Source of the DNA: Apilactobacillus ozensis DSM 23829 = JCM 17196 | GTDB lineage: Bacteria; Bacillota; Bacilli; Lactobacillales; Lactobacillaceae | Assembly (NCBI RefSeq): GCF_001435995.1 | Contig: NZ_AYYQ01000029.1 | Span: 41,364 to 105,363, forward strand | Direction: 5' to 3' | Length of the DNA stretch: 64,000 bases | Position numbers and translations under genes: made by a program | In this document: one piece after another, positions 1 through 11,990 of the stretch | Numbering within the stretch: position 1 is the stretch's first letter | Layout of the letters: each line of letters starts with the position of its first letter | The notes under the pieces: generated by a model | Databases searched by the model: none | What the model was told of the DNA's origin: nothing | Seen by the model: only the letters and a program-made list of their open reading frames with translations

Positions 1-21
1 CTATTTGAATATTTAATAAAT

Positions 22-95
22 CGGGAAATAGCTCAGCTTGGTAGAGCGTTGCGTTCGGGACGCAAAGGTCGCAAGTTCGAATCTTGTTTTCCCGA
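22..95 (+). tRNA. tRNA-Pro (anticodon CGG)
   Basis: A complete cloverleaf can be drawn. The acceptor arms are CGGGAAA (22-28) and TTTCCCG (88-94) with discriminator A95. The D stem is GCTC/GAGC. The anticodon stem TTGCG/CGCAA encloses the loop TTCGGGA, with anticodon CGG at 56-58, which reads the proline codon CCG. The T arm is GCAAG-TTCGAAT-CTTGT. The CCA end is not encoded. A T-run follows directly (96-101). Confidence 0.93.
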
Positions 96-133
96 TTTTT
101 TTGTACAATCATTTATTTCACAAACAAATTTCT

Positions 134-161
134 TTGCAATTAATACATAAATTCGTATAAT
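134..161 (+). promoter_or_regulatory. promoter of ctsR-clpC
   Basis: The -35 element TTGCAA (134-139) and the -10 element TATAAT (156-161) are separated by 16 bp. They lie about 35 bp upstream of the ctsR start, with the CtsR box immediately downstream. Confidence 0.75.
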
Positions 162-164
162 GAA

Positions 165-181
165 AGTCAATATTAGTCAAA
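165..181 (+). promoter_or_regulatory. CtsR operator (autoregulation site)
   Basis: The heptads AGTCAAT (165-171) and AGTCAAA (175-181) are separated by three bases. This matches the CtsR consensus RGTCAAA-NAN-RGTCAAA with two deviations. The site follows the -10 hexamer and would cover the transcription start, as expected for repression of ctsR-clpC by CtsR. Confidence 0.8.
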
Positions 182-194
182 GGTAGGAATAGCT

Positions 195-662
195 ATGCAA
201 GGAAAAAATATTTCTGATATCATAGAAAAATATCTCAAAAAAATATTAGCTGAAGATTCAGAAGTCGAAATTAGTCGATCCGAAATAGCTAATCTTTTTA
301 ATGTTGTGCCATCACAAATTAATTATGTAATTAAAACGCGTTTTGGGATTCCGAATGGCTATATTGTAGAAAGTAAGCGTGGCGGCGGCGGTTATATTAG
401 AATTGAAAAAGTTAAATTGTTGGATAACTTGGACATCCTTAATTTAATCATTGATTCAATAGATAACACTTTATCTTATAAAGAGGGTAAGTCTATTGCG
501 TTAACTTTATTGGAAAATGATATTATTGATAATAAGGAAGTAAATATCATTTTATCCGCTATAAGCTGTAAAACGCTTAATACTGGAAATAAAAAAATCG
601 AAGATAATTTAAGAGCACGTATAATGATTTCCATTTTGAATCATTTAAAGTATGAAAGTTAG
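195..662 (+). CDS. ctsR: transcriptional repressor CtsR
   Basis: Class III stress-gene repressor, 155 aa, the usual family length. The N-terminal half carries a helix-turn-helix (about residues 20-50). It is followed by the glycine-rich wing RGGGGYIRI (about 62-70), which in this family contacts operator DNA and senses temperature. The C-terminal part is the dimerisation/tetramerisation region. The ATG is preceded by an AGGTAGG ribosome-binding site. clpC begins 16 bp downstream, so the two form an operon under the CtsR box at 165-181. The mcsA and mcsB genes found between ctsR and clpC in Bacillus are absent, as is usual in lactobacilli. Confidence 0.95.
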   Translation: MQGKNISDIIEKYLKKILAEDSEVEISRSEIANLFNVVPSQINYVIKTRFGIPNGYIVESKRGGGGYIRIEKVKLLDNLDILNLIIDSIDNTLSYKEGKSIALTLLENDIIDNKEVNIILSAISCKTLNTGNKKIEDNLRARIMISILNHLKYES

Positions 663-678
663 AAAGTGAGGCTTATTT

Positions 679-3159
679 ATGAACAATAATAATATTTTTA
701 CACCTAGTGCAAAGAATGTACTAATTTTAGCTCAAGAACAAGCTAAGGGCTTCAAACATCAAGCGATTGGGACTGAACACATTTTACTAGCTTTAACAAT
801 GGAAAAGAATGGTATTGCTTACAGTGCTTTACAACACTTTTCAGTTAATGAGGAAGATATTCGTGGCGAAATCGAACGAATTGCTGGTTATGGAAACTTT
901 GTGGATGCTGACAATGACACTTACTTACCTTATTCACCTAAAGCACAAAACGTAATTGCCATGTCTGGTCAAATTGCTAAACAGTATGGAGCTTTAAAAG
1001 TAGGTACAGAGCATTTATTATTAGCTTTACTAAGTGACAATGCCTTAATTGCTTCTAGAATTCTATTCTCATTAGATGTTAAACCTAGTGAAGTTCAAAA
1101 AGTAACTTTCCGTAAAATGGGAGTTTCTTCAGCTTCAGCTAAACGCATGCAATATCGTAATAAAAACAAACGTAATGAAGGTCCTACTCCAACTCTAGAC
1201 TCTTTAGCTCGTGATATGACTGAGATTGCTAAACAAGGTGGCATGGATCCTACCATTGGTCGTGACAAAGAAGTTCGTCGAGTAATTCAAATTTTAAGTC
1301 GTCGTACCAAGAACAATCCGGTGTTGATAGGTGAACCGGGAGTAGGTAAAACAGCGATTGCTGAAGGATTAGCTCAGAAAATGGTGGCTGGTGAAGTTCC
1401 TGGTGACATGGCTAACAAACGCTTAATGATGTTAGACATGGGTTCTTTAGTTGCTGGAACCAAATACCGTGGTGAATTTGAAGATCGTTTAAAGAAAGTC
1501 ATTAACGAAATTCGCGAAGATGGTCATGTTATTTTGTTTATTGATGAGTTGCATACGCTAATTGGAGCTGGTGGGGCTGAAGGTGCAATTGATGCATCTA
1601 ATATTTTAAAACCAGCCCTAGCACGTGGTGAACTGCAAACCATCGGTGCAACTACTTTGGATGAATATCAAAAGCACATTGAATCTGACCAAGCATTAGC
1701 TAGACGCTTTGCTACAGTTATGGTAAATGAACCTACTCCAGAACAAACTAAACAAATTTTAAGTGGGTTACGTCCTAAATATGAAAAACATCATCATGTA
1801 AAAATTACTGATGAGGCAATTGATGAGGCGGTCAAGCTATCCACTCGTTACATTAGTAATCGTTTCTTACCAGATAAGGCAATCGATTTAATGGACGAAG
1901 CTGCCGCTAAAATTAGAATTGATAGCATGGGTAAATCTAATCGTTTAGCTGCTAAGCAAAAGGAATTGAATCAACTTTCTAGACAAATGGAACTTGCAAT
2001 TGAAAATCAAGAATTTGAAAAAGCAGTTCAAATTAGACAAGCAGAGAAAAAACTTCAAGATGAATTAGAAAATCTTAAAGAACGTGCTGAAAAGAAAAAT
2101 CAAACTGAAAATGATAACTATTCATTAACTGAAACTGGTGAGGATATTGCTAACATAGTCCATGAATGGACTGGCATTCCAGTTAACCAAATGACTAAAT
2201 CAGATTCCGCTAAGTTAGTTAACTTAGAAAAAATATTACACAAAAAGATTGTTGGACAAGACGAAGCAGTATCAGCTATTGCACGTGCTATTAGAAGAGC
2301 TCGTAGCGGTTTGAAAAATCCTAATCGTCCAATCGGTTCCTTCATATTCTTAGGTCCTACTGGAGTTGGTAAAACTGAGTTAGCTAAGGATTTAGCTGAA
2401 ACTATGTTTGGTTCTAAAGATGATATGATTAGAGTAGACATGTCTGAATACATGGAAAAATACTCTACCAGTCGTCTAGTGGGTTCCGCACCTGGATATG
2501 TCGGCTATGATGAAGGTGGTCAATTAACTGAAAAAGTACGTCAACATCCATATTCAGTAGTATTGTTTGACGAAGTGGAAAAGGCTCATCCGGATGTATT
2601 TAACTTATTACTTCAAGTTTTAGATGATGGTTACATGACTGATTCTAAAGGTAGAAAAGTTGATTTCAGAAATACTTTATTGATTATGACTTCTAACTTG
2701 GGTGCTACTGCCTTACGTGATAAAAAGACGGTAGGTTTTGGTGCTGAAAGTGCTGATGAAAATTCATTTGAAGCCATGTCTAGTGTTATTAAAGCTCAAC
2801 TTAAAAAGCATTTTAAACCTGAATTTTTAAATAGAATTGACGAAACGGTTATCTTCCATTCATTGAAGAAACCACAAATTCGTCAAATCGTTAAACTTAA
2901 CTTAAAAGATTTAATTGCTAGAGTTGAAGAACAAGGCATTGAAATTAAATTTACACCAGCTGCTATTGATGTCATTGCTAAAGCTGGATTTGATCCAGAA
3001 TACGGTGCAAGACCAATTCGTCGAGCTATTCAAACTCAAGTTGAAGATAAAGTCAGTGAAATGATTTTATCAGGTGACTTATCAGCTGGAAGTACACTTT
3101 CAATTGGTTCACATAAGGGTAAATTAACATTTAATAATAAAGAAACAGTTAAGCAATAA
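679..3159 (+). CDS. clpC: ATP-dependent Clp protease ATP-binding subunit ClpC
   Basis: AAA+ unfoldase of 826 aa that feeds substrates to ClpP. It has an N-terminal double Clp-N repeat (about 1-145). The first nucleotide-binding domain has Walker A GEPGVGKT at 218-225 and Walker [15 protein letters not shown]-type middle domain (about 430-470) distinguishes ClpC/ClpE from ClpA. The second nucleotide-binding domain has Walker A GPTGVGKT at 559-566. The C-terminal ClpB-D2 domain ends near [13 protein letters not shown]. It is co-transcribed with ctsR and ends at an intrinsic terminator. Confidence 0.96.
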   Translation: MNNNNIFTPSAKNVLILAQEQAKGFKHQAIGTEHILLALTMEKNGIAYSALQHFSVNEEDIRGEIERIAGYGNFVDADNDTYLPYSPKAQNVIAMSGQIAKQYGALKVGTEHLLLALLSDNALIASRILFSLDVKPSEVQKVTFRKMGVSSASAKRMQYRNKNKRNEGPTPTLDSLARDMTEIAKQGGMDPTIGRDKEVRRVIQILSRRTKNNPVLIGEPGVGKTAIAEGLAQKMVAGEVPGDMANKRLMMLDMGSLVAGTKYRGEFEDRLKKVINEIREDGHVILFIDELHTLIGAGGAEGAIDASNILKPALARGELQTIGATTLDEYQKHIESDQALARRFATVMVNEPTPEQTKQILSGLRPKYEKHHHVKITDEAIDEAVKLSTRYISNRFLPDKAIDLMDEAAAKIRIDSMGKSNRLAAKQKELNQLSRQMELAIENQEFEKAVQIRQAEKKLQDELENLKERAEKKNQTENDNYSLTETGEDIANIVHEWTGIPVNQMTKSDSAKLVNLEKILHKKIVGQDEAVSAIARAIRRARSGLKNPNRPIGSFIFLGPTGVGKTELAKDLAETMFGSKDDMIRVDMSEYMEKYSTSRLVGSAPGYVGYDEGGQLTEKVRQHPYSVVLFDEVEKAHPDVFNLLLQVLDDGYMTDSKGRKVDFRNTLLIMTSNLGATALRDKKTVGFGAESADENSFEAMSSVIKAQLKKHFKPEFLNRIDETVIFHSLKKPQIRQIVKLNLKDLIARVEEQGIEIKFTPAAIDVIAKAGFDPEYGARPIRRAIQTQVEDKVSEMILSGDLSAGSTLSIGSHKGKLTFNNKETVKQ

Positions 3160-3163
3160 AATG

Positions 3164-3194
3164 AAAAAAGAGAAGATAATCCTTCTCTTTTTTT
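3164..3194 (+). terminator. intrinsic terminator after clpC
   Basis: A 12-bp perfect stem pairs AAAAAAGAGAAG (3164-3175) with CTTCTCTTTTTT (3182-3193), with a short ATAATC loop and a T-tract. It starts 5 bp after the clpC stop codon. Confidence 0.88.
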
Positions 3195-3195
3195 A

Positions 3196-3224
3196 TTGAC
3201 TTTTTAATACTTAGATAGTATAGT
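3196..3224 (+). promoter_or_regulatory. promoter of rpoB-rpoC
   Basis: TTGACT (3196-3201) and TATAGT (3219-3224) are separated by 17 bp. The -35 directly abuts the clpC terminator T-tract. The resulting 5' leader to the rpoB start would be about 190 nt. Confidence 0.75.
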
Positions 3225-3230
3225 GGCATG

Positions 3231-3369
3231 TATATGACTATGAATTAAATGCACGTTTGCGATCTATTGTCCGTAAAACGTACCTATAATAACCAAAAGT
3301 AAGAAAAATTCTCTTATTTTTGGATTTTTTTTGCTCATTTTTAGATATAAATACCATTTTTTGGTATTT
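3231..3369 (+). ncRNA. structured rpoB leader with internal terminator (Lacto-rpoB-type candidate)
   Basis: The leader between the rpoB promoter and rpoB contains several helices. ACGTTT/AAACGT arms lie around 3253-3281. A strong hairpin pairs CCAAAAGTAAGA (3293-3304) with TCTTATTTTTGG (3312-3323) with one mismatch, and is followed by eight T residues (3325-3332), which is an intrinsic terminator. A further hairpin is AAATACCA/TGGTATTT (3349-3369). A conserved 5' UTR motif called Lacto-rpoB is known upstream of rpoB in Lactobacillales, and this location matches. I could not align to the motif model, so membership is inferred. Confidence 0.55.
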
Positions 3370-3422
3370 GTAATGAAAATGTAACATTTAATTCAATAGA
3401 ATAATTTGGAGAGGTGAAGAAC

Positions 3423-6400
3423 TTGGCAGGACATTTAGTTAAATATGGTAAACACCGTATTCGAAGAAGTTATTCGCAAATCAAGGAAGTTCTTGATTTA
3501 CCTAATTTAATTGAAATCCAGACTGATTCATACAAATGGTTCTTAAAAGAAGGTTTACGTGAGATGTTTAACGGCATCATGCCAATTGATGATTTTCAAG
3601 GAAAATTATCATTGGAATTCGTTGACTATCAATTATTAGAACCTAAGTACACTGTGGATGAAGCAAGAGATCATGAAGCAAATTACTCAGCTCCACTTCA
3701 TATCACATTAAAATTAACTAACCACGAAACTGGAGAAATCAAAAACCAAGATGTTTTCTTTGGTGATTTCCCATTGATGACAGAACAAGGTACTTTCATT
3801 ATTAATGGTGCAGAACGTGTTATCGTTTCACAATTAGTAAGATCACCTGGTGTATTCTTCCATCAAGATAAGGCTAAAAACGGTAGAACTGTTTTTGGAA
3901 CTACTGTAATTCCTAACCGTGGTGCTTGGATGGAATTTGAAACTGATGCTAAAAATCTTTCATATGTTCGTATTGATAGAACTAGAAAATTACCAATTAC
4001 TGAATTGGTACGTGCATTAGGCTTCGGTTCGGATGACGAAATTTCTCAAATATTAGGTAGTAATGACAGTCTTTCTCTTACTTTGGAAAAAGATGTTCAC
4101 AAGAACACAGATGATTCTCGTGTTGAAGAAGCATTAAAAGATATCTACGAACGTCTACGTCCTGGTGAACCTAAGACTGCGGATTCTTCTCGTAGCTTAT
4201 TAACTGCTAGATTCTTTGATCCAAAACGTTATGACATGGCTCCAGTTGGACGTTACAAAACTAACAACAAGTTAAGTCTTAAAACTCGTTTATTAGGTCT
4301 AACCCTAGCTGAAACTTTAGCTGACCCTGAAACTGGTGAAATCATCGTTAAGAAGGGTACAGTTATTGACAAACAAGTCATGCAAACTCTTGCACCATAC
4401 TTGGATAACAAAGACTTTAAAGCTTACACATTTAATCCTTCTGAAGAATCAGTTGTTCCAGAACCAATGACTGTACAAATCATTAAAGTTCAATCTGAAA
4501 AAGACCCTGAACATGTCGTACCAGTAATTGGTAATGACAACATTCCTTTGGACTACAAGCACATTACTCCTGCTGATATTATTTCATCAATTAACTACTT
4601 CTTTAATTTACAAGAAGGTATTGGTGAACCAGATGATATTGACCATTTAGGTAATCGTCGTATCCGTTCAGTTGGTGAATTACTACAAAATCAATTTAGA
4701 ATTGGTTTAGCTAGAATGGAACGTGTTGTTCGTGAAAGAATGTCTATTCAAGACACTTCAACCGTTACTCCTCAACAATTAATCAACATTAGACCAGTAG
4801 TTGCTTCTATTAAAGAATTCTTTGGTTCATCTCAATTATCACAATTCATGGACCAAACTAACCCATTAGGTGAATTGACTCATAAACGTCGTCTTTCAGC
4901 TTTAGGACCTGGTGGTTTGACCAGAGACCGTGCTGGTTACGAAGTTCGTGACGTTCACTACACTCACTATGGTCGTATTTGTCCAATTGAAACTCCCGAA
5001 GGTCCTAACATTGGTTTGATTAGTTCACTTTCTAGTTATGCTAAAGTTAACAAATATGGATTTATTGAAACTCCATACCGTCGTGTTTCATGGGACACTC
5101 ATAAAGTAACTGATAAGATCGATTACTTATCAGCTGATGAAGAAGATAATTATGTTGTAGCGCAAGCCAACTCACCATTGAATGAAGATGGATCTTTTGC
5201 TAATGATGTTGTAATGGCTCGTTACAAGTCTAACAATATTGAAACTAAGATTGAAAACGTTGACTATATGGACGTTTCACCTAAACAAGTTGTTTCAGTT
5301 GCTTCTGCATGTATTCCTTTCTTGGAAAACGATGATTCCAATCGTGCCTTGATGGGAGCCAACATGCAACGTCAAGCGGTTCCTTTAATCAAGCCACATG
5401 CACCATTAGTTGGTACAGGTATTGAATATAAGGCAGCCCATGATTCTGGAGTTGCATTAATTTGTAAACACCCAGGAACTGTTGAATACGTTGATGCTCG
5501 TGAAGTTCGTGTTCGTCGCGATGATGGTGCTTTAGATACTTATAAATTAATGAAATTTAGACGTTCTAATGGTGGTAAGAACTACAACCAAAGCCCAATC
5601 GTTCGTGCAGGTGATAAAGTTGATGCTGATGAGATTCTTGCCGATGGACCATCAATGGAAAATGGTGAACTAGCATTAGGTCAAAACCCTGTTGTTGCAT
5701 TTATGACTTGGCAAGGTTATAACTTCGAAGATGCCATTGGTATTTCTGAAAGATTAGTTCGTGATGATGTATATACTTCAATTCATATTGAAGAATACGA
5801 ATCAGAAACTAGAGATACTAAACTTGGACCAGAAGAAATGACTAGAGAAATACCTAACGTTGGGGAAGACGCATTGAAGAACCTTGACGATGAAGGTGTT
5901 ATCCGTATCGGTGCTGAAGTTCATGATGGTGATATTTTAGTTGGTAAAGTTACGCCTAAGGGTGTTACAGAATTATCTGCTGAAGAAAGATTACTACATG
6001 CTATTTTCGGTGAAAAATCACGTGAAGTTCGTGATACATCATTACGTGTACCACATGGTGGTGGCGGAATTATCCAAGATGTAAAAGTCTTTACTAGAGA
6101 AAATGGTGATGAATTATCACCTGGTGTAAACAAGATGGTTCGAGTTTACATTGCTCAAAAACGTAAAATTCAAGTTGGAGATAAGATGTCAGGTCGTCAT
6201 GGTAACAAGGGTACTGTTTCCATTGTTATCCCTGAAGAAGATATGCCATACTTACCAGATGGTACTCCAATCGATATCCTATTGAGTCCAATGGGTGTGC
6301 CTTCACGTATGAACATTGGTCAAGTTCTTGAATTACACTTAGGAATGGCTGCTAGAAAATTAGGAATTCATGTTGCAACTCCTGTTTTCGATGGTGCTCG

Positions 6401-7025
6401 TGATAGTGATATATGGGATGTAGTTAAAGAAGCTGGAATGGCATCTGATGCTAAGTCAATCGTTTATGATGGTCGCACTGGTGAACCATTTGATAAACGT
6501 GTTGCTGTTGGTGTTATGCACTACTTGAAACTTGCTCACATGGTTGATGACAAGATTCATGCTCGTGCAATTGGGCCATACTCATTAGTTACTCAACAAC
6601 CACTTGGTGGTAAAGCACAATTTGGTGGACAGCGTTTTGGTGAAATGGAAGTTTGGGCACTGGAAGCTTATGGTGCTGCTTACACACTTCAAGAAATCTT
6701 AACTTACAAGTCTGATGATGTTGTTGGACGTGTTAAGACATATGAAGCAATTGTTAAGGGTGAACCAATTCCAAAACCAGGTGTTCCTGAATCATTCCGT
6801 GTTTTAGTTAAAGAATTACAAGCTTTAGGTTTGGATATGAAAGTTCTAGATAATGACAACAAAGAAATTGAACTACGTGATATGGATAGTAGTGATAATG
6901 ACGAAGTTGTTAATGTAGATGCTTTAAGTAAACTTGCTGAAAAGCAAAAAGAACAAAAAGCAGCTGAAAAATCTAAGACTGAAGATGCTAAAGCTGACGA
7001 AGCAAATACAAATACTAAGGAATAG
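3423..7025 (+). CDS. rpoB: DNA-directed RNA polymerase subunit beta
   Basis: Beta subunit of RNA polymerase, 1200 aa from the chosen TTG start at 3423. This start gives the N-terminus [12 protein letters not shown] that I know from lactobacilli and lies 8 nt after GGAGAGG. An in-frame GTG at 3414 overlaps the ribosome-binding site and is less likely. The rifampicin region ([14 protein letters not shown], then [14 protein letters not shown]) is wild type in appearance. Conserved [12 protein letters not shown] and the C-terminal [24 protein letters not shown] segment pieces are present. An acidic/lysine-rich tail of about 40 residues ([13 protein letters not shown]) ends the protein. rpoC follows after 17 bp. 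Confidence 0.96.
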   Translation: MAGHLVKYGKHRIRRSYSQIKEVLDLPNLIEIQTDSYKWFLKEGLREMFNGIMPIDDFQGKLSLEFVDYQLLEPKYTVDEARDHEANYSAPLHITLKLTNHETGEIKNQDVFFGDFPLMTEQGTFIINGAERVIVSQLVRSPGVFFHQDKAKNGRTVFGTTVIPNRGAWMEFETDAKNLSYVRIDRTRKLPITELVRALGFGSDDEISQILGSNDSLSLTLEKDVHKNTDDSRVEEALKDIYERLRPGEPKTADSSRSLLTARFFDPKRYDMAPVGRYKTNNKLSLKTRLLGLTLAETLADPETGEIIVKKGTVIDKQVMQTLAPYLDNKDFKAYTFNPSEESVVPEPMTVQIIKVQSEKDPEHVVPVIGNDNIPLDYKHITPADIISSINYFFNLQEGIGEPDDIDHLGNRRIRSVGELLQNQFRIGLARMERVVRERMSIQDTSTVTPQQLINIRPVVASIKEFFGSSQLSQFMDQTNPLGELTHKRRLSALGPGGLTRDRAGYEVRDVHYTHYGRICPIETPEGPNIGLISSLSSYAKVNKYGFIETPYRRVSWDTHKVTDKIDYLSADEEDNYVVAQANSPLNEDGSFANDVVMARYKSNNIETKIENVDYMDVSPKQVVSVASACIPFLENDDSNRALMGANMQRQAVPLIKPHAPLVGTGIEYKAAHDSGVALICKHPGTVEYVDAREVRVRRDDGALDTYKLMKFRRSNGGKNYNQSPIVRAGDKVDADEILADGPSMENGELALGQNPVVAFMTWQGYNFEDAIGISERLVRDDVYTSIHIEEYESETRDTKLGPEEMTREIPNVGEDALKNLDDEGVIRIGAEVHDGDILVGKVTPKGVTELSAEERLLHAIFGEKSREVRDTSLRVPHGGGGIIQDVKVFTRENGDELSPGVNKMVRVYIAQKRKIQVGDKMSGRHGNKGTVSIVIPEEDMPYLPDGTPIDILLSPMGVPSRMNIGQVLELHLGMAARKLGIHVATPVFDGARDSDIWDVVKEAGMASDAKSIVYDGRTGEPFDKRVAVGVMHYLKLAHMVDDKIHARAIGPYSLVTQQPLGGKAQFGGQRFGEMEVWALEAYGAAYTLQEILTYKSDDVVGRVKTYEAIVKGEPIPKPGVPESFRVLVKELQALGLDMKVLDNDNKEIELRDMDSSDNDEVVNVDALSKLAEKQKEQKAAEKSKTEDAKADEANTNTKE

Positions 7026-7042
7026 AGAAGGAGGACTATCAG

Positions 7043-10000
7043 TTGGTCGATGTCAATAAATTTTCAAGCATGCAAATTGGATTAGCATCTTCTGATAAGA
7101 TCCGTAGTTGGTCATATGGTGAAGTTAAAAAGCCAGAAACTATCAATTATCGTACTTTAAAACCTGAAAAAGATGGTTTGTTCGATGAAAGAATTTTTGG
7201 ACCAACTAAAGATTGGGAATGTGCTTGTGGTAAATACAAACGTATCAGATATAAGGGTATTGTTTGTGACCGTTGTGGAGTAGAAGTTACACGCTCTAAA
7301 GTACGTCGTGAAAGAATGGGTCATATTGAATTAGCTGCCCCAGTTACTCACATTTGGTACTTTAAAGGAATTCCAAGTAGAATGGGTCTTGTCTTAGATA
7401 TGAGTCCACGTGCATTGGAAGAAATTATCTACTTTGCATCATATGTTGTTACTAATCCAGGCAATACACCATTGGAAAAGAAACAACTACTATCTGAACA
7501 AGAATATCGTCAAAAGAAACAAGAATATGGTAATCGTTTTGAAGGGGAAATTGGTGCTGAAGCCATTAGAACCTTACTAAAAACAGTTGACGTAGAAAAA
7601 GAAATTACCGAACTAAAAGAAGAACTTAAAAAAGCTACTGGCCAAAAACGTGTTAGAGCAGTTCGTCGTTTGGACATCTTAGAAGCCTTTTACACTTCTG
7701 GTAACGACTTATCTTGGATGGTAATGGAAACTATTCCAGTTATTCCACCTGATTTAAGACCAATGGTTCAACTAGAAGGTGGCCGTTTTGCTACTTCTGA
7801 TTTAAATGATTTATACCGTCGTGTTATTAACCGTAACAATCGTCTAAAACGTTTGTTAGATTTACATGCACCAGGAATCATTGTGCAAAACGAAAAACGT
7901 ATGTTACAAGAAGCTGTCGATGCCTTAATTGATAATGGTCGTCGTGGTCGTCCAGTTGCCGGTCCAGGTAACCGTCCATTGAAGTCACTATCACACATGC
8001 TTAAGGGTAAACAAGGTCGTTTCAGACAAAACCTTTTAGGTAAACGTGTTGACTACTCTGGTCGTTCAGTTATTGATGTTGGACCAAGTCTTAAGTTCAA
8101 CCAAATGGGACTTCCAGTGCCAATGGCTATGGAACTATTCAAACCATTTATCATGAAAGAATTAGTTAAACGTGGGATTTCTTCAAATATTAAGAACGCT
8201 AAACGTCAAATTGAACGTGAAGAATCTGAAGTGTTTGATGTACTAGAAGATGTTATTAAAGAACATCCAGTACTATTGAACCGTGCACCTACTTTGCATA
8301 GACTAGGAATTCAAGCATTCGAACCAGTATTAGTTTCTGGTAAATCAATGCGTGTGCATCCACTTGCCTGTGAAGCTTACAATGCCGATTTTGATGGTGA
8401 CCAAATGGCCATCCACGTTCCTTTATCTGATGAAGCACAAGCTGAATCTAGACTATTGATGTTAGCTGCCAGTCATATTTTGGCACCTCGTGATGGTAAC
8501 CCAATCGTTGCTCCTTCTCAAGATATGGTTATTGGTAACTACTACCTAACTATGGAAGAAGAAGACCGTGAAGGTGAAGGCATGATCTTTAGTAGTACTG
8601 ATGAAGCTCAATTGTCTTACCAAAATGGGCTAACACACTGGCACACTAGAGTTGGAATTGCCGCATCATCAATGCCTAAGAAACCATTTACTGATGAACA
8701 AAAAGGTAAAATTTTAGTAACTACTATTGGTAAAATTATTTTTAACAAGATTTTACCTGAAGCCTTTCCATTCTTGAACGAACCTACTGATACTAACCTA
8801 CGTGGTCATTTATCAGATAGTTACTTCTTGGAACCAGGTGAAAACATTCATGATCACTTGAAAAATGCCAAGCTAGTAAAACCTTTCAAGAAAGGTTTCT
8901 TATCTGATGTAATTGCTGAAGTTTACAAGCAATATAAAGTTACTGAAACATCTCATCTTCTAGATCGCATTAAAGATTTAGGTTACAATGAGTCAACTAA
9001 ATCAGGTTTAACTGTTGGTATTGCCGACATTACTGATTTAAAACAAAAACCTGAAATTATTAGCGAATCTCATAAAAAGGTTGCTACAATCACTAAACAA
9101 TTCCGTCGTGGTTTAATTACTGACCAAGAACGTTATGAAAGAGTTATTAGTGTTTGGAACGATGCTAAAGATGAAATCCAAAATCAATTAATGAAAAACT
9201 TCGACCCTCAAAATCCTATCTTTATGATGAGTGATTCAGGTGCTCGTGGTAACATTTCAAACTTTACTCAGTTAGCTGGTATGCGTGGTTTGATGGCTGC
9301 TCCTAATGGTGAAATCATGGAATTACCTATTACTGCGAACTTCCGTGAAGGTTTATCAGTTATGGAAATGTTTATTTCTACCCACGGTGCTCGTAAAGGT
9401 ATGACCGATACAGCCTTGAAGACTGCCAACTCAGGTTACTTAACTCGTCGTTTAGTTGATGTTGCTCAAGATGTTATTATTCGTGAAGACGATTGTGGAA
9501 CTGATCGTGGTGTTATTGTAAAAGCCCTTAAAGAAGGCAAAGAAATGATTGAACCACTTTATGATCGTATCCTAGGTCGTTATGCGATGAAGACAGTTAA
9601 AGTCCCTGAAACTGGTGAAGTAATTGTAAAACGTAATCAAATCATTAACGAACCAGAAGCTCAAAGAATTGAAGACGCTGACATTGAAGAAGTTGAAATT
9701 AGATCAGCATTTACTTGTAACACTATCCATGGGGTATGTAAGAAATGTTATGGTAGAAACTTAGCTACTGGAGATGCCGTTGAAGTTGGTGAAGCAGTTG
9801 GTACAGTTGCTGCTCAATCAATTGGTGAACCTGGTACTCAGTTGACCATGCGTAACTTCCATACCGGTGGGGTTGCTGGTAATGCCGATATTACTCAAGG
9901 TCTACCTCGTGTTCAAGAAATTTTTGAAGCTCGTAATCCAAAAGGTAAAGCTGAAATTACCGAAGTTACTGGTGAAGTTTCATTGATCGAAGAAAACCCT

Positions 10001-10690
10001 GCAGAACGTGTTAAAGAAATTACTATTAAAGGTGATTCTGATACTCGTACTTACAAGGTCCCAATCAATGCCCGTATGAAAGTAACTGAAGGTGACTTTA
10101 TTCATAGAGGTCAAGCACTTAATGAAGGTTCTATTGATCCTAAAGAACTTATCAAAGTTAAGGATTCTCTATCAACTGAAGTTTACTTACTAAGTGAAGT
10201 TCAAAAAGTTTACCGTATGCAAGGGGTTGCCGTAAGTGATAAGCATGCTGAAATTATGGTAAGACAAATGCTTCGTAAGGTTAGAATTATGGATCCAGGT
10301 GACACTGATGTTCTTCCTGGAACTCTAATGGACATTAACCAATTCGAAGACGCTAACCGTGATGCAATTATTACTGGTAAAATTCCTGCAACTGCTCGTC
10401 CAGTTATTCTTGGTATTACTAAAGCCGCTCTTGAAACTAACAGTTTCTTATCTGCTGCTTCATTCCAAGAAACTACTCGAGTATTAACAGATGCTGCTAT
10501 TCGTGGTAAGAACGATCCATTAGTAGGTCTAAAAGAAAATGTTATTATTGGTAAGCTTATTCCTGCAGGTACTGGAATGAAGACTTATGGTGATATTGAG
10601 CCAGAAGAAATCGGAAAATCAAGTACTGATGGCGTTTACTCAATTAGTGAATTGGAAAAACGTATGCAAGAAGAAGACGCTAAAAAATAA
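7043..10690 (+). CDS. rpoC: DNA-directed RNA polymerase subunit beta'
   Basis: Beta' subunit, 1215 aa, with a TTG start after a GGAGG site. The N-terminal zinc ribbon uses C60, C62, C75 and C78. The catalytic Mg-binding loop NADFDGD lies at 447-453. The trigger-loop/bridge-helix region contains [19 protein letters not shown]. The second zinc site uses CGTDRG, then [13 protein letters not shown]. The tail is short and acidic. A convergent insertion sequence begins only 10 bp after the stop codon, and no native terminator is visible between the two. The hairpins inside the IS may now end this transcript. Confidence 0.96.
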   Translation: MVDVNKFSSMQIGLASSDKIRSWSYGEVKKPETINYRTLKPEKDGLFDERIFGPTKDWECACGKYKRIRYKGIVCDRCGVEVTRSKVRRERMGHIELAAPVTHIWYFKGIPSRMGLVLDMSPRALEEIIYFASYVVTNPGNTPLEKKQLLSEQEYRQKKQEYGNRFEGEIGAEAIRTLLKTVDVEKEITELKEELKKATGQKRVRAVRRLDILEAFYTSGNDLSWMVMETIPVIPPDLRPMVQLEGGRFATSDLNDLYRRVINRNNRLKRLLDLHAPGIIVQNEKRMLQEAVDALIDNGRRGRPVAGPGNRPLKSLSHMLKGKQGRFRQNLLGKRVDYSGRSVIDVGPSLKFNQMGLPVPMAMELFKPFIMKELVKRGISSNIKNAKRQIEREESEVFDVLEDVIKEHPVLLNRAPTLHRLGIQAFEPVLVSGKSMRVHPLACEAYNADFDGDQMAIHVPLSDEAQAESRLLMLAASHILAPRDGNPIVAPSQDMVIGNYYLTMEEEDREGEGMIFSSTDEAQLSYQNGLTHWHTRVGIAASSMPKKPFTDEQKGKILVTTIGKIIFNKILPEAFPFLNEPTDTNLRGHLSDSYFLEPGENIHDHLKNAKLVKPFKKGFLSDVIAEVYKQYKVTETSHLLDRIKDLGYNESTKSGLTVGIADITDLKQKPEIISESHKKVATITKQFRRGLITDQERYERVISVWNDAKDEIQNQLMKNFDPQNPIFMMSDSGARGNISNFTQLAGMRGLMAAPNGEIMELPITANFREGLSVMEMFISTHGARKGMTDTALKTANSGYLTRRLVDVAQDVIIREDDCGTDRGVIVKALKEGKEMIEPLYDRILGRYAMKTVKVPETGEVIVKRNQIINEPEAQRIEDADIEEVEIRSAFTCNTIHGVCKKCYGRNLATGDAVEVGEAVGTVAAQSIGEPGTQLTMRNFHTGGVAGNADITQGLPRVQEIFEARNPKGKAEITEVTGEVSLIEENPAERVKEITIKGDSDTRTYKVPINARMKVTEGDFIHRGQALNEGSIDPKELIKVKDSLSTEVYLLSEVQKVYRMQGVAVSDKHAEIMVRQMLRKVRIMDPGDTDVLPGTLMDINQFEDANRDAIITGKIPATARPVILGITKAALETNSFLSAASFQETTRVLTDAAIRGKNDPLVGLKENVIIGKLIPAGTGMKTYGDIEPEEIGKSSTDGVYSISELEKRMQEEDAKK

Positions 10691-11915
10691 TCAAATATAA
10701 AAAGGGGCTGTGACATAAGTCTCTAAAAAAATAGGATTTACGTTTGGAACTGAACGTAAATCCTATTTTTGTATATAAATTTATAAAACTAATGACTTTC
10801 GTCATTAGTTTTCTTATATTTAATGCCATTACAGTAAAACCAATTTCTTTTTTTACCTTTTCGATTCCCCTAACAGAGAATCGATTGAAACGTAAAGAAG
10901 CCTTTAGTTTACCAAAAACTGATTCTACATCTATTTTTCTTCGTGCATAGATATCACTTGTTTTTGGTGTCAAAAGCAATTCTTTTTGTTTATTTAAGAA
11001 CGGAATTAAGGTTCGAGTATCGTTAGGATTTTGATAAATATCAAAATTATTTATGAATTGTCCACTAGTAGCAATTTGTAAATTATAGGCAGGTTTCAAT
11101 TGTCCGTTCAACATGTGATTTTCTTTAATACGCATGAAGGTAGCATCATGATCAGTTTTAGAATAACTATTACGATTAGCAAAAATTTTCTTGGTTTCTT
11201 GGTATTCTATTTGTTTATTTTTGCGAAAACGAAGTTTTCTTTTAATAGATTTTAACTTACGACGTTTTTGCTTATTGGGATTAGGTGATAACTTCTTATC
11301 TTTTTGAATTTGATTATTTAAATCCTCTAAACAATTTTCTAAATGAATAATAATTTCATCTAAATCATCTAATGAGATACTAGATTCAGCTGGAAGTTGT
11401 CCCATATATTTAACATCATTCATGTCATGAAGTAATTTTATAATCGCTACGCGATTTAATTTATCAAAACGAATTATATTTTTACGCCAAACAAATGAAT
11501 ATTTATTAGCGTCCGCTAGTATCTTAGTTCCATCAATAAAGCTTACATCATCAATACAATTGTTTTTTCTTAGATATTTAGTTAATTGATTCATGCATTT
11601 ACTAATTAAATTTTCTGCTTCATCTGAAATCCTAAATCGACAAACTGTTCGATATGAAGGAAATAAATTTTTAGTTAACCAACGTGCAGGTAAATTTTCT
11701 TCTGCCAATTCGCTAATTTGGCGACTACTAAAAATTCCTTTGGAACAGGCAAACAAGGTTAACTTTAATAGTGACCGTAGGTCATATTTTCGTGGCCTAC
11801 CAAATATGCATTTTTCTTATAAACCAATCATTTCAACAATTTTATTGATAATGTTTACTGGATGATTATTTTTAGGTTGCCAATCTTTAATATTTAAAGT
11901 ATAATAACTACTCAT
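10680..11915 (-). pseudogene. IS1182-family transposase, broken
   Basis: The reading frame starts at the ATG at 11915 (GAAAGGAAAC ribosome-binding site) and runs MSSYYTLNIKDWQPK. A TAA at codon 33 (11819-11817) stands where relatives have Tyr in [11 protein letters not shown]. The same frame continues afterwards with [20 protein letters not shown]. The first catalytic Asp (FIDGTKI) and the terminal Glu ([10 protein letters not shown]) are present. The central segment that should carry the DAGYGSE catalytic Asp is missing: TLIPFLNKQ runs almost directly into YARRKIDVE, a loss of roughly 100-130 residues. The 3' end reads through the inverted repeat into the rpoC end. Two independent lesions make this copy non-functional. 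Confidence 0.85.
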
Positions 11916-11948
11916 TATTTTTAAGTTTCCTTTCAAGGAAATTTATTT

Positions 11949-11980
11949 AAACGATATCGGTTGGTGCGATATCGTTTTTT
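11949..11980 (+). terminator. hairpin with T-tract inside the IS (inner)
   Basis: AAACGATATCG (11949-11959) pairs with CGATATCGTTT (11967-11977) and is followed by more T residues. It would stop transcription coming from rpoC towards the right end. On the other strand it lies in the transposase 5' leader. Confidence 0.65.
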
Positions 11981-11990
11981 ATTATGCATA

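Noticed and set aside
3257-3290. Second rpoB promoter using TATAAT at 3285-3290
   Set aside because: The hexamer is perfect, but no -35 occurs at 16-18 bp and it lacks a TG extension; TTGCGA is 22 bp away. The terminator hairpin would still lie downstream of it.
10744-11865. Plus-strand open frames inside the IS (10744-10950 and 11593-11865)
   Set aside because: They are antisense shadows of the broken transposase gene, with no ribosome-binding site or recognisable protein family.
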